Assembly (NCBI GenBank): GCA_014526335.1
Contig: JACTAT010000210.1
Location: 1-64,000, forward strand
DNA: 64,000 nucleotides
Reading direction: 5' to 3'
Source of the DNA: Chrysaora quinquecirrha
Taxonomy: Eukaryota; Cnidaria; Scyphozoa; Semaeostomeae; Pelagiidae
Position numbers and translations under genes: made by a program. How positions within the stretch are numbered: the first letter of the stretch is position 1; each line of letters opens with the position of its first letter. Positions 42,326-53,799 of this stretch are shown here, piece by piece. Under the pieces are notes generated by a model. It was given only the letters and a program-made list of their open reading frames with translations, did not search any database and was not told the DNA's origin.

Positions 42326-43211
42326 CCCGGGGGGGGGGCACTTGACTTTCGGATATACGGGGACGTGCCGACAGAAAAGTGCCAAAGTCACCCTGTTCTG
42401 GAGTCAAATTATAAAAAGAGATAACCCTGTCCTGGACTCGGTTTCTAAAAATGATACCCTGTACGGCATTCTTTCAAATGGTTACTCGGAAAACTAATGG
42501 AAAAGGTTTCTGATGATGCTAAGATGAGCTGTGCGTTGTCTTGAAAGGAGAGGGTGTTGTGTTTGTATTTTACGGTTACACGGTTTTGCCAATATTTTTA
42601 CTCGGACTTTCTGTTTTTTCCGAAAAATTATGCAGTTTCGGTTTTTTTAAATCTCATCGGTGAACGGTTTTACGGCATTTTTGGATAATTTTTCCGGTTT
42701 TCGATTAAGAATTTGCATTTTTGGTACTGATTGCCGACTCAGTTAAGCTACAGGTTAGCCTGCAATGAAAACAAAAGTTGTTAGTGGAGGAAAACGTCTC
42801 AAAAACGTGAAGGGAACAGTAAAAGTTGACGAACCTACTGTTTTAATAGATTCTCTGGGCAATTTTTGTGAAAATGGAGACTTAAATCGTGCCATACAGT
42901 TTTGTTCAAAACATCACACAGCTTTACGGTTTTTGAGCAAATTTTCATTTTGAGCGGATTTACGGTTTCCAGATCCCCCCCCCCCCCCCCACTTCTGAAA
43001 CAGAATTTCATTAGAGATGCAAATTTGGCAATTCATATTGTCTGAATTACACAACATCTATCTGTTGCAAAGTCAAACCAAGAAAAGCAAGACCCTGTCA
43101 CCCAGTCAGCAGAACAAAAGTTATATCCGACATACCCGGTCCTGCAGTTGAAAATCTGAAAACGATACCCTCGTCCCAGTATGTCAAAAGAGATGAGTAC
43201 CTCCCCCGGGG
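42326..43211. mobile_element. G-rich inverted-repeat element carrying a nested insertion
   Basis: Left end CCCGGGGGGGGGGCACTTGA; right end inverted CCCCGGGGGAGGTACTCATC. Subterminal ATACCCTG/GATACCCT motifs occur on both sides. The element at 42547-42990 is inserted within it. The flanks do not show a clear duplication, so the boundaries are approximate. Confidence 0.5.
42547..42990. mobile_element. ACCGTAAA-rich inverted-repeat element, second copy, nested
   Basis: Opposite in orientation to 29643-30078, sharing TTTTACGGTTACACGG at one end, GGTTAGCCTGCA in the middle and GGATTTACGGTTTCCAGA (one base different) near the other end, which expands into a 16-17 base C-run. The short frame starting at 42765 is incidental. 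Confidence 0.65.
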
Positions 43212-43987
43212 AAAGACCATGCATACGATTTGCCTACAGGACAAATAATTTGTAAGTGATTGGTTTGACGAGTAGGAACTTCAATTTATCTATAATTAAG
43301 CATTAGTTTTTGTACGAAAAAATGTAAATGTAAGATTGAAGATTTGTACTTATTTATTTTAGCAAAACGCATTTATGATAACCCAAAACCGTTGTTTATT
43401 TGCATTGCTTTCTGGTACGTTTGGTAGCTTTGAAGCCCGCTTGCAATTCTGTAGTCGTTGAATGATACATGGGGGTATGGGGGCATGGTTCCCAAGGAAA
43501 TTTGATTAGATTAGACCTACTTGCGCCAAACAATGGACCAAGAAAGGATGAACTCCTTAAAGTCCTTAGCACCTAAAATGTTCACCGGGAAATAAAACAA
43601 GACACAGTTAAGATTAAGACCACGATCGAGCAGCGCTTATAAATATTTCAACACTGACCTAGAATAACAATTTTTATTTTCATTGTTTTAGGCGTTACAT
43701 TTCATTTATATTTATTGATTGTAGTTAGCAGCGGTTCAACTTAACTCTCATGTTATGATATTTTCCTCTCTCTACTGTTCTGATCTGACTGTATTATTCC
43801 CCCAATATTCTTTCATATTCAGTCAAAGTCCGTTCTTGCTTTTTATACTGTAGTAGTTACTGTTTGAATTCTTTCACAGCTGGCATAGCATGAAAGAATG
43901 ATTTTATTTTCCAGTATTAGTCTCTGGTGGCGCAAGTTTGCAAGCCCGTGGCAAGACTAACTTTAACACTACTTGGCAACAAAGAAG
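43212..43987. other. No gene recognised
   Basis: One exon-like segment stands out: after TTTTCCAG (to 43912) a 67-bp frame LVSGGASLQARGKTNFNTTW ends at AAGAAG|GTAGGG, exactly where the next element is inserted. It does not join in phase with the 41821-41903 exon. Otherwise AT-rich non-coding DNA. Confidence 0.3.
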
Positions 43988-43995
43988 GTAGGGGG

Positions 43996-44374
43996 CCCAG
44001 GGGGGTACTCATTAAAATTCAATACGGGGAGGTCCATGGCAATATTTGGGGTCCGAAGTCTTAGGCTTATTCAATATTTGGGGTCTGTGAATTATAACAT
44101 GGACAATAATTTAATATTTGGGATCCGCAAATCTAAAGGAAGAATCTTGCGATTTGGTGCGATTCATTACAATGACCCATCCAATTGCCAATAGATTATA
44201 AATTGTAAATTGTCATGAAACTAATGGCTAAACACGAGAAAACATTTTAGGTGTCCAAAAATAGATAGCAATATTTTGGGTCTCCAAAACATTAAACTCA
44301 ATATTTGGGGGTCTGCAAGGAAAAAGTGGTATGGAACCCCCCCTTATTGAAAGTTAATAAGTACCTCCCCTGGG
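43996..44374. mobile_element. hAT-like MITE, copy 2 (379 bp), 8-bp target duplication
   Basis: Ends CCCAGGGGGGTACTCATTAA and the inverted CCCAGGGGAGGTACTTATTAA-like counterpart. Perfect direct repeat GTAGGGGG at 43988-43995 and 44375-44382. Homologous to copy 1 along its length, in the opposite orientation. Confidence 0.88.
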
Positions 44375-44679
44375 GTAGGGGGTACACGAGCATGAAGCAG
44401 ATTCGGTACCTATTTCAAAAAAATGTTCTTCAACGAAACAATATTTATGAGATTAGTGAGCACTGAGCACTCCCAAGATCTACCGATATGTCATCGTTTT
44501 GTTTTATTACTATTATATATTCGTCTAGACTTATTACTTGAGTCCCAGTTATCGCTCATGATACCGAGGCCAATACTAAAATGAGATCGCTCAAGCTGGA
44601 ACTCGTAGTTGTAGAGGGGTGTTGGTGTGGTGGAGGAGCGGAAACTAACGACCCAAGCAATAAGTCTAATATTCGTCTT

Positions 44680-44793
44680 AGACCTTGGACAAAAGAACTG
44701 AACATTTCACTGAACATTGAATCCGCAATGAACATAGCGTAAAATGTTCAGTGCAATGTTCAGTGAAATGTTCAGTTAATTTGGCCAGGGCCT
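44680..44793. repeat. Short palindromic element at the edge of the satellite
   Basis: Perfect 23-bp inverted arms (44696-44718 and 44755-44777; core CTGAACATTTCACTGAACAT) with looser extension outward (GACCTTGGACAAA against GGCCCTGGCCAAA). It may be a tiny MITE. DNA from 44383 to 44680 is otherwise unremarkable. Confidence 0.65.
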
Positions 44794-44829
44794 TAGTAAT
44801 TGTTTTTGTATGTAAACTACATATGTGTG

Positions 44830-47800
44830 TTTTACGTTCCAATCACTTTTGTAGTCCTTAGATCTTTGGTCTTTCTTTTGCAGTTCTTAAGTCTCAAGTC
44901 TTTCATTTGTAGTTTTTAAGTCTTAGGTCTTTCTTTAGTAGTTCTAGAGTCTTCGAACTACAGTTTCTAGTTTTTAAGTCTTAAGACCTTCTTTTGAAGT
45001 TCTCAAGTCTTATAGTTCTTTTTTGGTATTCCTTAGGTCTTTGGTGTTTCTTTCGTATTTCTTAGGTCTTAGGTCTTCAGTTTGTAGTTCTTATGTTTTA
45101 GGTCCTTCTTTTGTAGTTCTTAGGTCGTAGATCTTAAGTTTGTAGTTCTTAAGTCTTACGTCATTCTTTTGTAGTCCTTAGATCTTTGGTCTTTCTTTTG
45201 CAGTTCTTAGGTCTTAGATCTTAAGTTTGTAGTTCTTAAGCCTTACATCATTCTTTTGTAGTCCTTAGATCTTTGGTCTTTCTTTTGCAGTTCTTAGGTC
45301 TTAGATCTTAAGTTTGTAGTTCTTAAGCCTTACGTCATTCTTTTGTAGTCCTTAGATCTTTGGTCTTTCTTTTGCAGTTCTTAGGTCTTAGATCTTAAGT
45401 TTGTAGTTCTTAAGTCTTACGTCATTCTTTTGTAGTCCTTAGATCTTTGGTCTTTCTTTTGCAGTTCTTAGGTCTTAGATCTTAGGTTTGTAGTTCTTAA
45501 GTCTTAAGTCATTCTTTTGTAGTCCTTAGGCCTTTTGTGTTTCTTTCGTAGTTCTTAGGTCTTAGGTCTTCAGTTTGTAGTTCTTATGTTTTAGGTCCTT
45601 CTTTTGCAGTTCTTAGGTCTTAGATCTTAAGTTTGTAGTTCTTAAGCCTAACGTCATTCTTTTGTAGTCCTTAGATCTTTGGTCTTTCTTTTGCAGTTCT
45701 TAGGTCTTAGATCTTAAGCTTGTAGTTCTTAAGTCTTACGTCATTCTTTTGTAGTCCTTAGATCTTTGGTCTTTCGTTTGCAGTTCTTAGGTCTTAGGTC
45801 TTCAGTTTGTAGTTCTTAAGTCTTACGTCATTCTTTTGTAGTCCTTAGATCTTTGGTCTTTCTTTTGCAGTTCTTAGGTCTTAGGTCTTCAGTTTGTAGT
45901 TCTTAAGTCTTAAGTCATTCTTTTGTAGTCCTTAGGCCTTTTGTGTTTCTTTCGTAGTTCTTAGGTCTTAGATCTTCAGTTTGTAGTTCTTAAGTCTTAC
46001 GTCATTCTTTTGTAGTCCTTAGATCTTTGGTCTTTCTTTTGCAGTTCTTAGGTCTTAGATCTTAAGTTTGTAGTTCTTAAGCCTTACGTCATTCTTTTGT
46101 AGTCCTTAGATCTTTGGTCTTTCTTTTGCAGTTCTTAGGTCTTAGATCTTAAGTTTGTAGTTCTTAAGTTTTACGTCATTCTTTTGTAGTCCTTAGATCT
46201 TTGGTCTTTCTTTTGCAGTTCTTAGGTCTTAGATCTTCAGTTTGTAGTTCTTATGTTTTAGGTCCTTCTTTTGTAGTCCTTAGATCTTTGGTCTTTCGTT
46301 TGCAGTTCTTAGGTCTTAGGTCTTCAGTTTGTAGTTCTTAAGTCTTACGTCATTCTTTTGTAGTCCTTAGATCTTTGGTCTTTCTTTTGCAGTTCTTAGG
46401 TCTTAGGTCTTCAGTTTGTAGTTCTTAAGTCTTAAGTCATTCTTTGTAGTCCTTAGGCCTTTTGTGTTTCTTTCGTAGTTCTTAGGTCTTAGATCTTCAG
46501 TTTGTAGTTCTTAAGTCTTACGTCATTCTTTTGTAGTCCTTAGATCTTTGGTCTTTCTATTGCAGTTCTTAGGTCTTAGATCTTAAGTTTGTAGTTCTTA
46601 AGCCTTACGTCATTCTTTTGTAGTCCTTAGATCTTTGGTCTTTCTTTTGCAGTTCTTAGGTCTTAGATCTTAAGTTTGTAGTTCTTAAGTCTTACGTCAT
46701 TCTTTTGTAGTCCTTAGATCTTTGGTCTTTTTTTTGCAGTTCTTAGGTCTTAGATCTTAAGTTTGTAGTTCTTAAGCCATACGTCATTCTTTTGTAGTCC
46801 GTAGATCTTTGGTCTTTCTTTTGCGGTTCTTAGGGTTTAGGTCTTCAGTTTGTAGTTCTTAAGTCTTACGTCATTCTTTTGTAGTCCTTAGATCTTTGGT
46901 CTTTTTTTTGCAGTTCTTAGGTCTTAGATCTTAAGTTTGTAGTTCTTAAGCCATACGTCATTCTTTTGTAGTCCGTAGATCTTTGGTCTTTCTTTTGCGG
47001 TTCTTAGGGTTTAGGTCTTCAGTTTGTAGTTCTTAAGTCTTACGTCATTCTTTTGTAGTCCTTAGATCTTTGGTCTTTCTTTTGCAGTTCTTAGGTCTTA
47101 GGTCTTCAGTTTGTAGTTCTTAAGTCTTAAGTCATTCTTTTGTAGTCCTTAGGCCTTTTGTGTTTCTTTCGTAGTTCTTAGGTCTTAGGTCTTCAGTTTG
47201 TAGTTCTTATGTTTTAGGTCCTTCTTTTGCAGTTCTTAGGTCTTAGATCTTAAGTTTGTAGTTCTTAAGCCTAACGTCATTCTTTTGTGGTCCTTAGATC
47301 TTTGGTCTTTCTTTTGCAGTTCTTAGGTCTTACATCTTAAGCTTGTAGTTCTTAAGTCTTACGTCATTCTTTTGTAGTCCTTAGATCTTTGGTCTTTCGT
47401 TTGCTGTTCTTAGGTCTTAGGTCTTCAGTTTGTAGTTCTTAAGTCTTACGTCATTCTTTTGTAGTCCTTAGATCTTTGGTCTTTCTTTTGCAGTTCTTAG
47501 GTCTTAGATCTTAAGTTTGTAGTTCTTAAGTCTTACGTCATTCTTTTGTAGTCCTTAGATCTTTGGTCTTTCTTTTGCAGTTCTTAGGTCTTAGATCTTA
47601 AGTTTGTAGTTCTTAAGTCTTAAGTCATTCTTTTGTAGTCCTTAGGCCTTTTGTGTTTCTTTCGTAGTTCTTAGGTCTTAGGTCTTCAGTTTGTAGTTCT
47701 TATGTTTTAGGTCCTTCTTTTGCAGTTCTTAGGTCTTAGATCTTATGTTTGTAGTTCTTAAGCCTAACGTCATTCTTTTGTAGTCCTTAGATCTTTGGTC

Positions 47801-50540
47801 TTTCTTTTGCAGTTCTTAGGTCTTAGATCTTAAGCTTGTAGTTCTTAAGTCTTACGTCATTCTTTTGTAGTCCTTAGATCTTTGGTCTTTCGTTTGCAGT
47901 TCTTAGGTCTTAGATCTTAAGTTTGTAGTTCTTAAGTCTTAAGTCATTCTTTTGTAGTCCTTAGGCCTTTTGTGTTTCTTTCGTAGTTCTTAGGTCTTAG
48001 GTCTTCAGTTTGTAGTTCTTATGTTTTAGGTCCTTCTTTTGCAGTTCTTAGGTCTTACATCTTAAGCTTGTAGTTCTTAAGTCTTACGTCATTCTTTTGT
48101 AGTCCTTAGATCTTTGGTCTTTCTTTTGCAGTTCTTAGGTCTTAGGTCTTCAGTTTGTAGTTCTTAAGTCTTACGTCATTCTTTTGTAGTCCTTAGATCT
48201 TTGGTCTTTCTTTTGCAGTTCTTAGGTCTTAGATCTTAAGTTTGTAGTTCTTAAGTCTTACGTCATTCTTTTGTAGTCCTTAGATCTTTGGTCTTTCTTT
48301 TGCAGTTCTTAGGTCTTAGATCTTAAGTTTGTAGTTCTTAAGTCTTAAGTCATTCTTTTGTAGTCCTTAGGCCTTTTGTGTTTCTTTCGTAGTTCTTAGG
48401 TCTTAGGTCTTCAGTTTGTAGTTCTTATGTTTTAGGTCCTTCTTTTGCAGTTCTTAGGTCTTAGATCTTAAGTTTGTAGTTCTTAAGCCTAACGTCATTC
48501 TTTTGTAGTCCTTAGATCTTTGGTCTTTCTTTTGCAGTTCTTAGGTCTTAGATCTTAAGCTTGTAGTTCTTAAGTCTTACGTCATTCTTTTGTAGTCCTT
48601 AGATCTTTGGTCTTTCGTTTGCAGTTCTTAGGTCTTAGGTCTTCAGTTTGTAGTTCTTAAGTCTTACGTCATTCTTTTGTAGTCCTTAGATCTTTGGTCT
48701 TTCGTTTGCTGTTCTTAGGTCTTAGGTCTTCAGTTTGTAGTTCTTAAGTCTTACGTCATTCTTTTGTAGTCCTTAGATCTTTGGTCTTTCTTTTGCAGTT
48801 CTTAGGTCTTAGATCTTAAGTTTGTAGTTCTTAAGTCTTACGTCATTCTTTTGTAGTCCTTAGATCTTTGGTCTTTCTTTTGCAGTTCTTAGGTCTTAGA
48901 TCTTAAGTTTGTAGTTCTTAAGTCTTAAGTCATTCTTTTGTAGTCCTTAGGCCTTTTGTGTTTCTTTCGTAGTTCTTAGGTCTTAGGTCTTCAGTTTGCA
49001 GTTCTTATGTTTTAGGTCCTTCTTTTGCAGTTCTTAGGTCTTAGATCTTATGTTTGTAGTTCTTAAGCCTAACGTCATTCTTTTGTAGTCCTTAGATCTT
49101 TGGTCTTTCTTTTGCAGTTCTTAGGTCTTAGATCTTAAGCTTGTAGTTCTTAAGTCTTACGTCATTCTTTTGTAGTCCTTAGATCTTTGGTCTTTCGTTT
49201 GCAGTTCTTAGGTCTTAGATCTTAAGTTTGTAGTTCTTAAGTCTTACGTCATTCTTTTGTAGTCCGTAGATCTTTGGTCTTTCTTTTGCAGTTCTTAGGT
49301 CTTAGATCTTAAGTTTGTAGTTCTTAAGTCTTACGTCATTCTTTTGTAGTCCTTAGATCTTTGGTCTTTCTTTTGCAGTTCTTAGGTCTTAGATCTTAAG
49401 TTTGTAGTTCTTAAGCCTTACGTCATTCTTTTGTAGTCCGTAGATCTTTGGTCTTTCTTTTGCGGTTCTTAGGGTTTAGGTCTTCAATTTGTAGTTCTTA
49501 AGTCTTACGTCATTCTTTTGTAGTCCTTAGATCTTTGGTCTTTCTTTTGCAGTTCTTAGGTCTTAGGTCTTCAGTTTGTAGTTCTTAAGTCTTAAGTCAT
49601 TCTTTTGTAGTCCTTAGGCCTTTTGTGTTTCTTTCGTAGTTCTTAGGTCTTAGGTCTTCAGTTTGTAGTTCTTATGTTTTAGGTCCTTCTTTTGCAGTTC
49701 TTAGGTCTTAGATCTTAAGTTTGTAGTTCTTAAGCCTCACGTCATTCTTTTGTTGTCCTTAGATCTTTGGTCTTTCTTTTGCAGTTCTTAGGTCTTAGAT
49801 CTTAAGCTTGTAGTTCTTAAGTCTTACGTCATTCTTTTGTAGTCCTTAGATCTTTGGTCTTTCGTTTGCAGTTCTTAGGTCTTAGGTCTTCAGTTTGTAG
49901 TTCTTAAGTCTTACGTCATTCTTTTGTAGTCCTTAGATCTTTGGTCTTTCTTTTGCAGTTCTTAGGTCTTAGATCTTCAGTTTGTAGTTCTTATGTTTTA
50001 GGTCCTTCTTTTGTAGTCCTTAGATCTTTGGTCTTTCGTTTGCAGTTCTTAGGTCTTAGGTCTTCAGTTTGTAGTTCTTAAGTCTTACGTCATTCTTTTG
50101 TAGTCCTTAGATCTTTGGTCTTTCTTTTGCAGTTCTTAGGTCTTAGGTCTTCAGTTTGTAGTTCTTAAGTCTTAAGTCATTCTTTTGTAGTCCTTAGGCC
50201 TTTTGTGTTTCTTTCGTAGTTCTTAGGTCTTAGGTCTTCAGTTTGTAGTTCTTATGTTTTAGGTCCTTCTTTTGCAGTTCTTAGGTCTTAGATCTTAAGT
50301 TTGTAGTTCTTAAGCCTAATGTCATTCTTTTGTAGTCCTTAGATCTTTGGTCTTTCTTTTACAGTTCTTAGGTCTTAGATCTTAAGCTTGTAGTTCTTAA
50401 GTCTTACGTCATTCTTTTGTAGTCCTTAGATCTTTGGTCTTTCGTTTGCAGTTCTTAGGTCTTAGGTCTTCAGTTTGTAGTTCTTATGTTTTAGGTCCTT
50501 CTTTTGTAGTCCTTAGATCTTTGGTCTTTCTTTTGCAGTT
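44830..50540. repeat. Satellite array, 29-bp subunits in 87-bp triplets (left block)
   Basis: The basic subunit resembles TTTGTAGTTCTTAGGTCTTA plus nine bases. Three diverged subunits form an 87-bp unit (GTAGTCCTTAGATCTTTGG, then CAGTTCTTAGGTCTTAGATC, then GTAGTTCTTAAGTCTTACGT). A variant with GGCCTTTTGTGTTTCTTTCG marks larger-scale periods at 45520, 45930, 46450, 47145, 47640, 47955, 48365, 48945, 49615 and 50195. The first ~250 bp are more diverged, as at array edges. Not coding. Confidence 0.95.
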
Positions 50541-50694
50541 TGTTGTGTTCCGTGAATCCAAGATAAAGTCCAAGATACAGACAAGAAGAGCAAATTACGA
50601 CAACCAGTTCATCACCGTTATTCAACACGTGCCCGAGGTACTTCCCCGGCTCGGGGGCTGGGTACTAGTAGTTACGTAAGATATCTACACAACA
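50541..50694 (-). repeat. Gypsy 3' LTR
   Basis: 154 bp. On the minus strand it is preceded by a purine tract (AAAAAAGGGGGTGA, plus-strand 50695-50708) that fits a polypurine tract. Confidence 0.88.
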
Positions 50695-50797
50695 TCACCC
50701 CCTTTTTTAACAAAACAAAACAAACAAAGCAAACAAAACAACAAAACTATAAAATATCAAGTCAGTCAGTCAATTACTATATCAAAATGTCTAATGT

Positions 50798-52930
50798 TCA
50801 GAATCTGATAGCAGATGAGTCTACAGGGTTTCCGTAGTGTTCTGGTGGCATTCGTATTCTTGTAGACCTCCTTACAATATCTCCGTTTTTCTCCATATTT
50901 CTCACAATCTTATATTCATCATCATCATCATCGATGTCTTCATATTTTCGGTTTGGTATTTTCTTAAAGAATGACGAGTTCCTCGTGATAGTATGGTGTT
51001 CATTTTCTGCAGTTATCTTTGTGCCATCCTTTCTAATAACAATGTATGGAATTATCTTAAACTTTGGTGTTAACTTTCTGCGTTCAGTTTCCTTCACCAT
51101 CACTGTGTCACCGATGTTAATATTACTTGACTTCACGTTTCTTCTTCTGTTTGCATACGTTCGACTCTTCTCTTTCTCTCTCTGGTTTGCTTCCTGTGCC
51201 AGTTTATGTTTGTGAATCACTTTTGCTCCTGGATTGAGCTGAGGTAGCGATCCTCGAATTTTTCTGTTAAATAGTAGTTGAGATGGTGGAACACCAGTTG
51301 TAGAGTGAGGGCTGTTTCTGTAGCTTAACAAGAATTTTGAGAGTTCCTGTTGCATTGGACGGCGTTCTATGTTGGCAATAGTTAGTGCTTTTTTCAAAGG
51401 TCGCATGAAACTCTCTACATCTGAATTTCCCTGAGGCCATAATGGAGTCGAGTGTTCGTGTTTGATATCCAGTAATCCCATATACCGGCGTAGCTCTTCA
51501 CTTTGAAAAGGAGGTCCATTATCAGACACAATTTTATAAGGTAGTCCATGTCGAGCAAATATTGAATCAAACACAGGGATAACAGCTCTGGCGGAAGTGC
51601 TGCTGACGAACTCAACTTCTGGGTATCTGGAGTAACTATCAATAAAAACAAGGCAATAGATATTGTTTGGCAATGGCCCAAAAAAATCAACATGAACAGT
51701 TTGCCATGGGCCATCTGGCATCTGTCTAGATTGTAGCGGTTCAGGAGAATTTCCTCTAGTCATAGATTGGCAGGACAGACAATTTCGAACTTCTTCTTCA
51801 ACTGCAGCATCCATGTGTGGGAACCACACGTGTTCACGAAGTAACGCTTTTGTTTTTGCAACTCCAGGATGTCCCAGGTGGCTTAATTTCACGATGCGTT
51901 TTTGAAGAGAAGTAGGAATAATTATTCTTGTGCCTCTAAGTAGAAGCTGGCTACTATGGTCATCAGTAATTTCATGTCTTATTTGGCCAAAAGCCTTTGT
52001 GAGATCCGTATTCCAGAGATCTGTTTTTAAAGCATTGCGTACAGCTTGTAGATGTGCATCATCATTTGTGGCATCTTGCAGCTCTTTTAAAGAGATGTAT
52101 TGTGGATTTGGTAATGCATAGCTAGTAATAGCGTTCACATATTCATCTGCTATATTAACTTTCTCTGACAAGGTCTGAACAGGATGACGAGACATGAAAT
52201 CAGCTGGGTTGCTTGAGCCTGGCTTATAGGTCACATGAAATTGATATTGCTGTAGTCTCAATAGCCATCGCTCAATCCGAGCGGGTGGCTTAGAAGTAGG
52301 ATTGTTATAAATAAGCTCCAAAGCACGATGATCAGTAAACAATGTAAATGACTTACCAAACAAGTATAAATGAAAGTGTTCAATACCCCATACAATAGCT
52401 AGTCCTTCTTTTTCTGTTTGAGAATATCTCTTTTCAACATCTGTGAGAGCACGGCTTCCATAACACACCACATGTTCACCCAAGGTATCAGGATCTCTTT
52501 GTGCTAAGATTGCGGAGATACCAACTGGACTGGCATCAACATAAAGAAGGGTATCTTTGCTGGTGTCAAAGTAACTCATTACTGGACTGTTTGTTAATGC
52601 AGCTTTTAATTGGTCATAGGCTTGTTGGTGTGAACCATTCCATAGAAAAGCTGTCCCTTTTTTAGTAAGTTGTCGTAAAGGCTCAGTAATGGTAGCAAAA
52701 TTAGGTATGAATTGTGAACAATAGTTAGCCATACCAAGTAAACTTCTGACTTCACTCACTGTGTTTGGTGTTGGTGTATTAAGAAAGGCATTGATCTTGT
52801 CTGGGTCTGCTTGGACACCATCTTTAGAATATATCTGACCAAAGAATTTGAGATTAGATTTTAAGAAGCGACATTTCTTAAAGTTAAGTGTAAAACCATT
52901 ATGTTCTAGTTTCTGTAGGCAAGCTGCCAA
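50798..52930 (-). CDS. Gypsy pol, part 2: reverse transcriptase end, RNase H, integrase
   Basis: This frame begins in the reverse transcriptase thumb (KLEHNGFTLNFKKCRF, SEVRSLLGMANYCSQFIPNF). It contains the RNase H with LYVDASPVGISAIL, YSQTEKEGLAIVW and FTLFTDHRALELIY. Integrase follows with HLGHPGVAKTK...CLSCQ (zinc module), HVDFFGP, IVSDNGPPF and GNSDVESFMR carrying the catalytic D, D and E. The C-terminal region ends in an acidic DDDDDEY run and a short basic tail. It is one frame away from part 1; the break lies at an A-run near 52970 next to a short GCTTCATCATG duplication. Confidence 0.92.
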   Translation of the reverse strand: MAACLQKLEHNGFTLNFKKCRFLKSNLKFFGQIYSKDGVQADPDKINAFLNTPTPNTVSEVRSLLGMANYCSQFIPNFATITEPLRQLTKKGTAFLWNGSHQQAYDQLKAALTNSPVMSYFDTSKDTLLYVDASPVGISAILAQRDPDTLGEHVVCYGSRALTDVEKRYSQTEKEGLAIVWGIEHFHLYLFGKSFTLFTDHRALELIYNNPTSKPPARIERWLLRLQQYQFHVTYKPGSSNPADFMSRHPVQTLSEKVNIADEYVNAITSYALPNPQYISLKELQDATNDDAHLQAVRNALKTDLWNTDLTKAFGQIRHEITDDHSSQLLLRGTRIIIPTSLQKRIVKLSHLGHPGVAKTKALLREHVWFPHMDAAVEEEVRNCLSCQSMTRGNSPEPLQSRQMPDGPWQTVHVDFFGPLPNNIYCLVFIDSYSRYPEVEFVSSTSARAVIPVFDSIFARHGLPYKIVSDNGPPFQSEELRRYMGLLDIKHEHSTPLWPQGNSDVESFMRPLKKALTIANIERRPMQQELSKFLLSYRNSPHSTTGVPPSQLLFNRKIRGSLPQLNPGAKVIHKHKLAQEANQREKEKSRTYANRRRNVKSSNINIGDTVMVKETERRKLTPKFKIIPYIVIRKDGTKITAENEHHTITRNSSFFKKIPNRKYEDIDDDDDEYKIVRNMEKNGDIVRRSTRIRMPPEHYGNPVDSSAIRF

Positions 52931-53799
52931 GGCTTCATCATGTTCAGCACGAGCTTCATCATGTTTTTTCCATAGACAATAATATCATCTGCAATATTCT
53001 GCACATTGGAGAGACCTTGCAGCACCTCCGTTAATGCATGTTGAAACAATTCAGCTGCTGCATTTGTCCCATAATTGAGCCGTTTATATCTATACAAGCC
53101 AATGTGAGTGTTGAAGGTAGTGATGTGACGCGAGGGTGAGCTCAACTCAAGCTGGTGATATGCTTCATTTAAGTCAAGTTTTGAGAAAACTGTAGCACCA
53201 TTCAAAGAAAGAGCAATGTCTTGTCTTGTAGGAATAGGATGTCTGGTGCGCTTGATTGCTTGGTTTGCAACCCTCATATCAATGCATAGCCGAACAGTGT
53301 CATTAGGCTTAGGCACAAGAACAACTGGAGATACCCATTCAGCTTTATCATTGTCCGGGACCTTTTCGATAATATCCTTTGCAATTAATTCAGCAAGTGC
53401 ATCTTCTAGCTTTTTCCTTGCATGAAAAGGAATTCGTCGTAATGGTTGCATTACTGGAGTTACATTTTCATCAATGACTAGTTCAATTTGCTTTCCTTTT
53501 AGTTTCCCAAGTCCTTCAAATAGTTGCGTATGCTTCTCTATGAGACGCTGTATAGGAATATCATCAATAGCTAAATTAGGCTGATGGGTAGATATGTTAT
53601 TTAAATGTAATGTGACAAGGCCTAATTCTTGTGCTGAAGTGGCACTTAGCAGGCATCCCCCTTTTCCTTGTGTGACATAGACAGTAGCAACAGCATAACG
53701 CTTTTGTGTTTCCAAAACTGTTTCAAATTTTCCTGCAAGTTTTACAGGTTCTGAGCTGTTAAATGCAAAGGCTTTCACAGTTGTAGGCTCTAAGTGCAC
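52906..53799 (-). CDS. Gypsy pol, part 1: linker and reverse transcriptase
   Basis: The N-terminal ~90 residues follow the protease. Reverse transcriptase runs from PLRRIPFHARKKLEDAL through EWVSPVVLVPKPN, RLCIDMRVANQAI, FSKLDLNEAYHQLEL and NYGTNAAAELFQ to the catalytic IADDIIVYGK. The frame then leaves the coding register (KNMMKLVLNMMK), consistent with an extra base in a homopolymer, and the protein resumes in part 2. Confidence 0.92.
   Translation of the reverse strand: MHLEPTTVKAFAFNSSEPVKLAGKFETVLETQKRYAVATVYVTQGKGGCLLSATSAQELGLVTLHLNNISTHQPNLAIDDIPIQRLIEKHTQLFEGLGKLKGKQIELVIDENVTPVMQPLRRIPFHARKKLEDALAELIAKDIIEKVPDNDKAEWVSPVVLVPKPNDTVRLCIDMRVANQAIKRTRHPIPTRQDIALSLNGATVFSKLDLNEAYHQLELSSPSRHITTFNTHIGLYRYKRLNYGTNAAAELFQHALTEVLQGLSNVQNIADDIIVYGKNMMKLVLNMMKPWQLAYRN

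Noticed and set aside
43373..43400. Continuation exon for the 41821-41903 candidate
   Set aside because: An acceptor-like TTTTAG is present, but joining in phase meets a stop after five codons.
44830..50540. CRISPR-like array of regularly spaced repeats
   Set aside because: There are no unique spacers: repeats and between-repeat sequence are the same diverged unit, in an animal genome.
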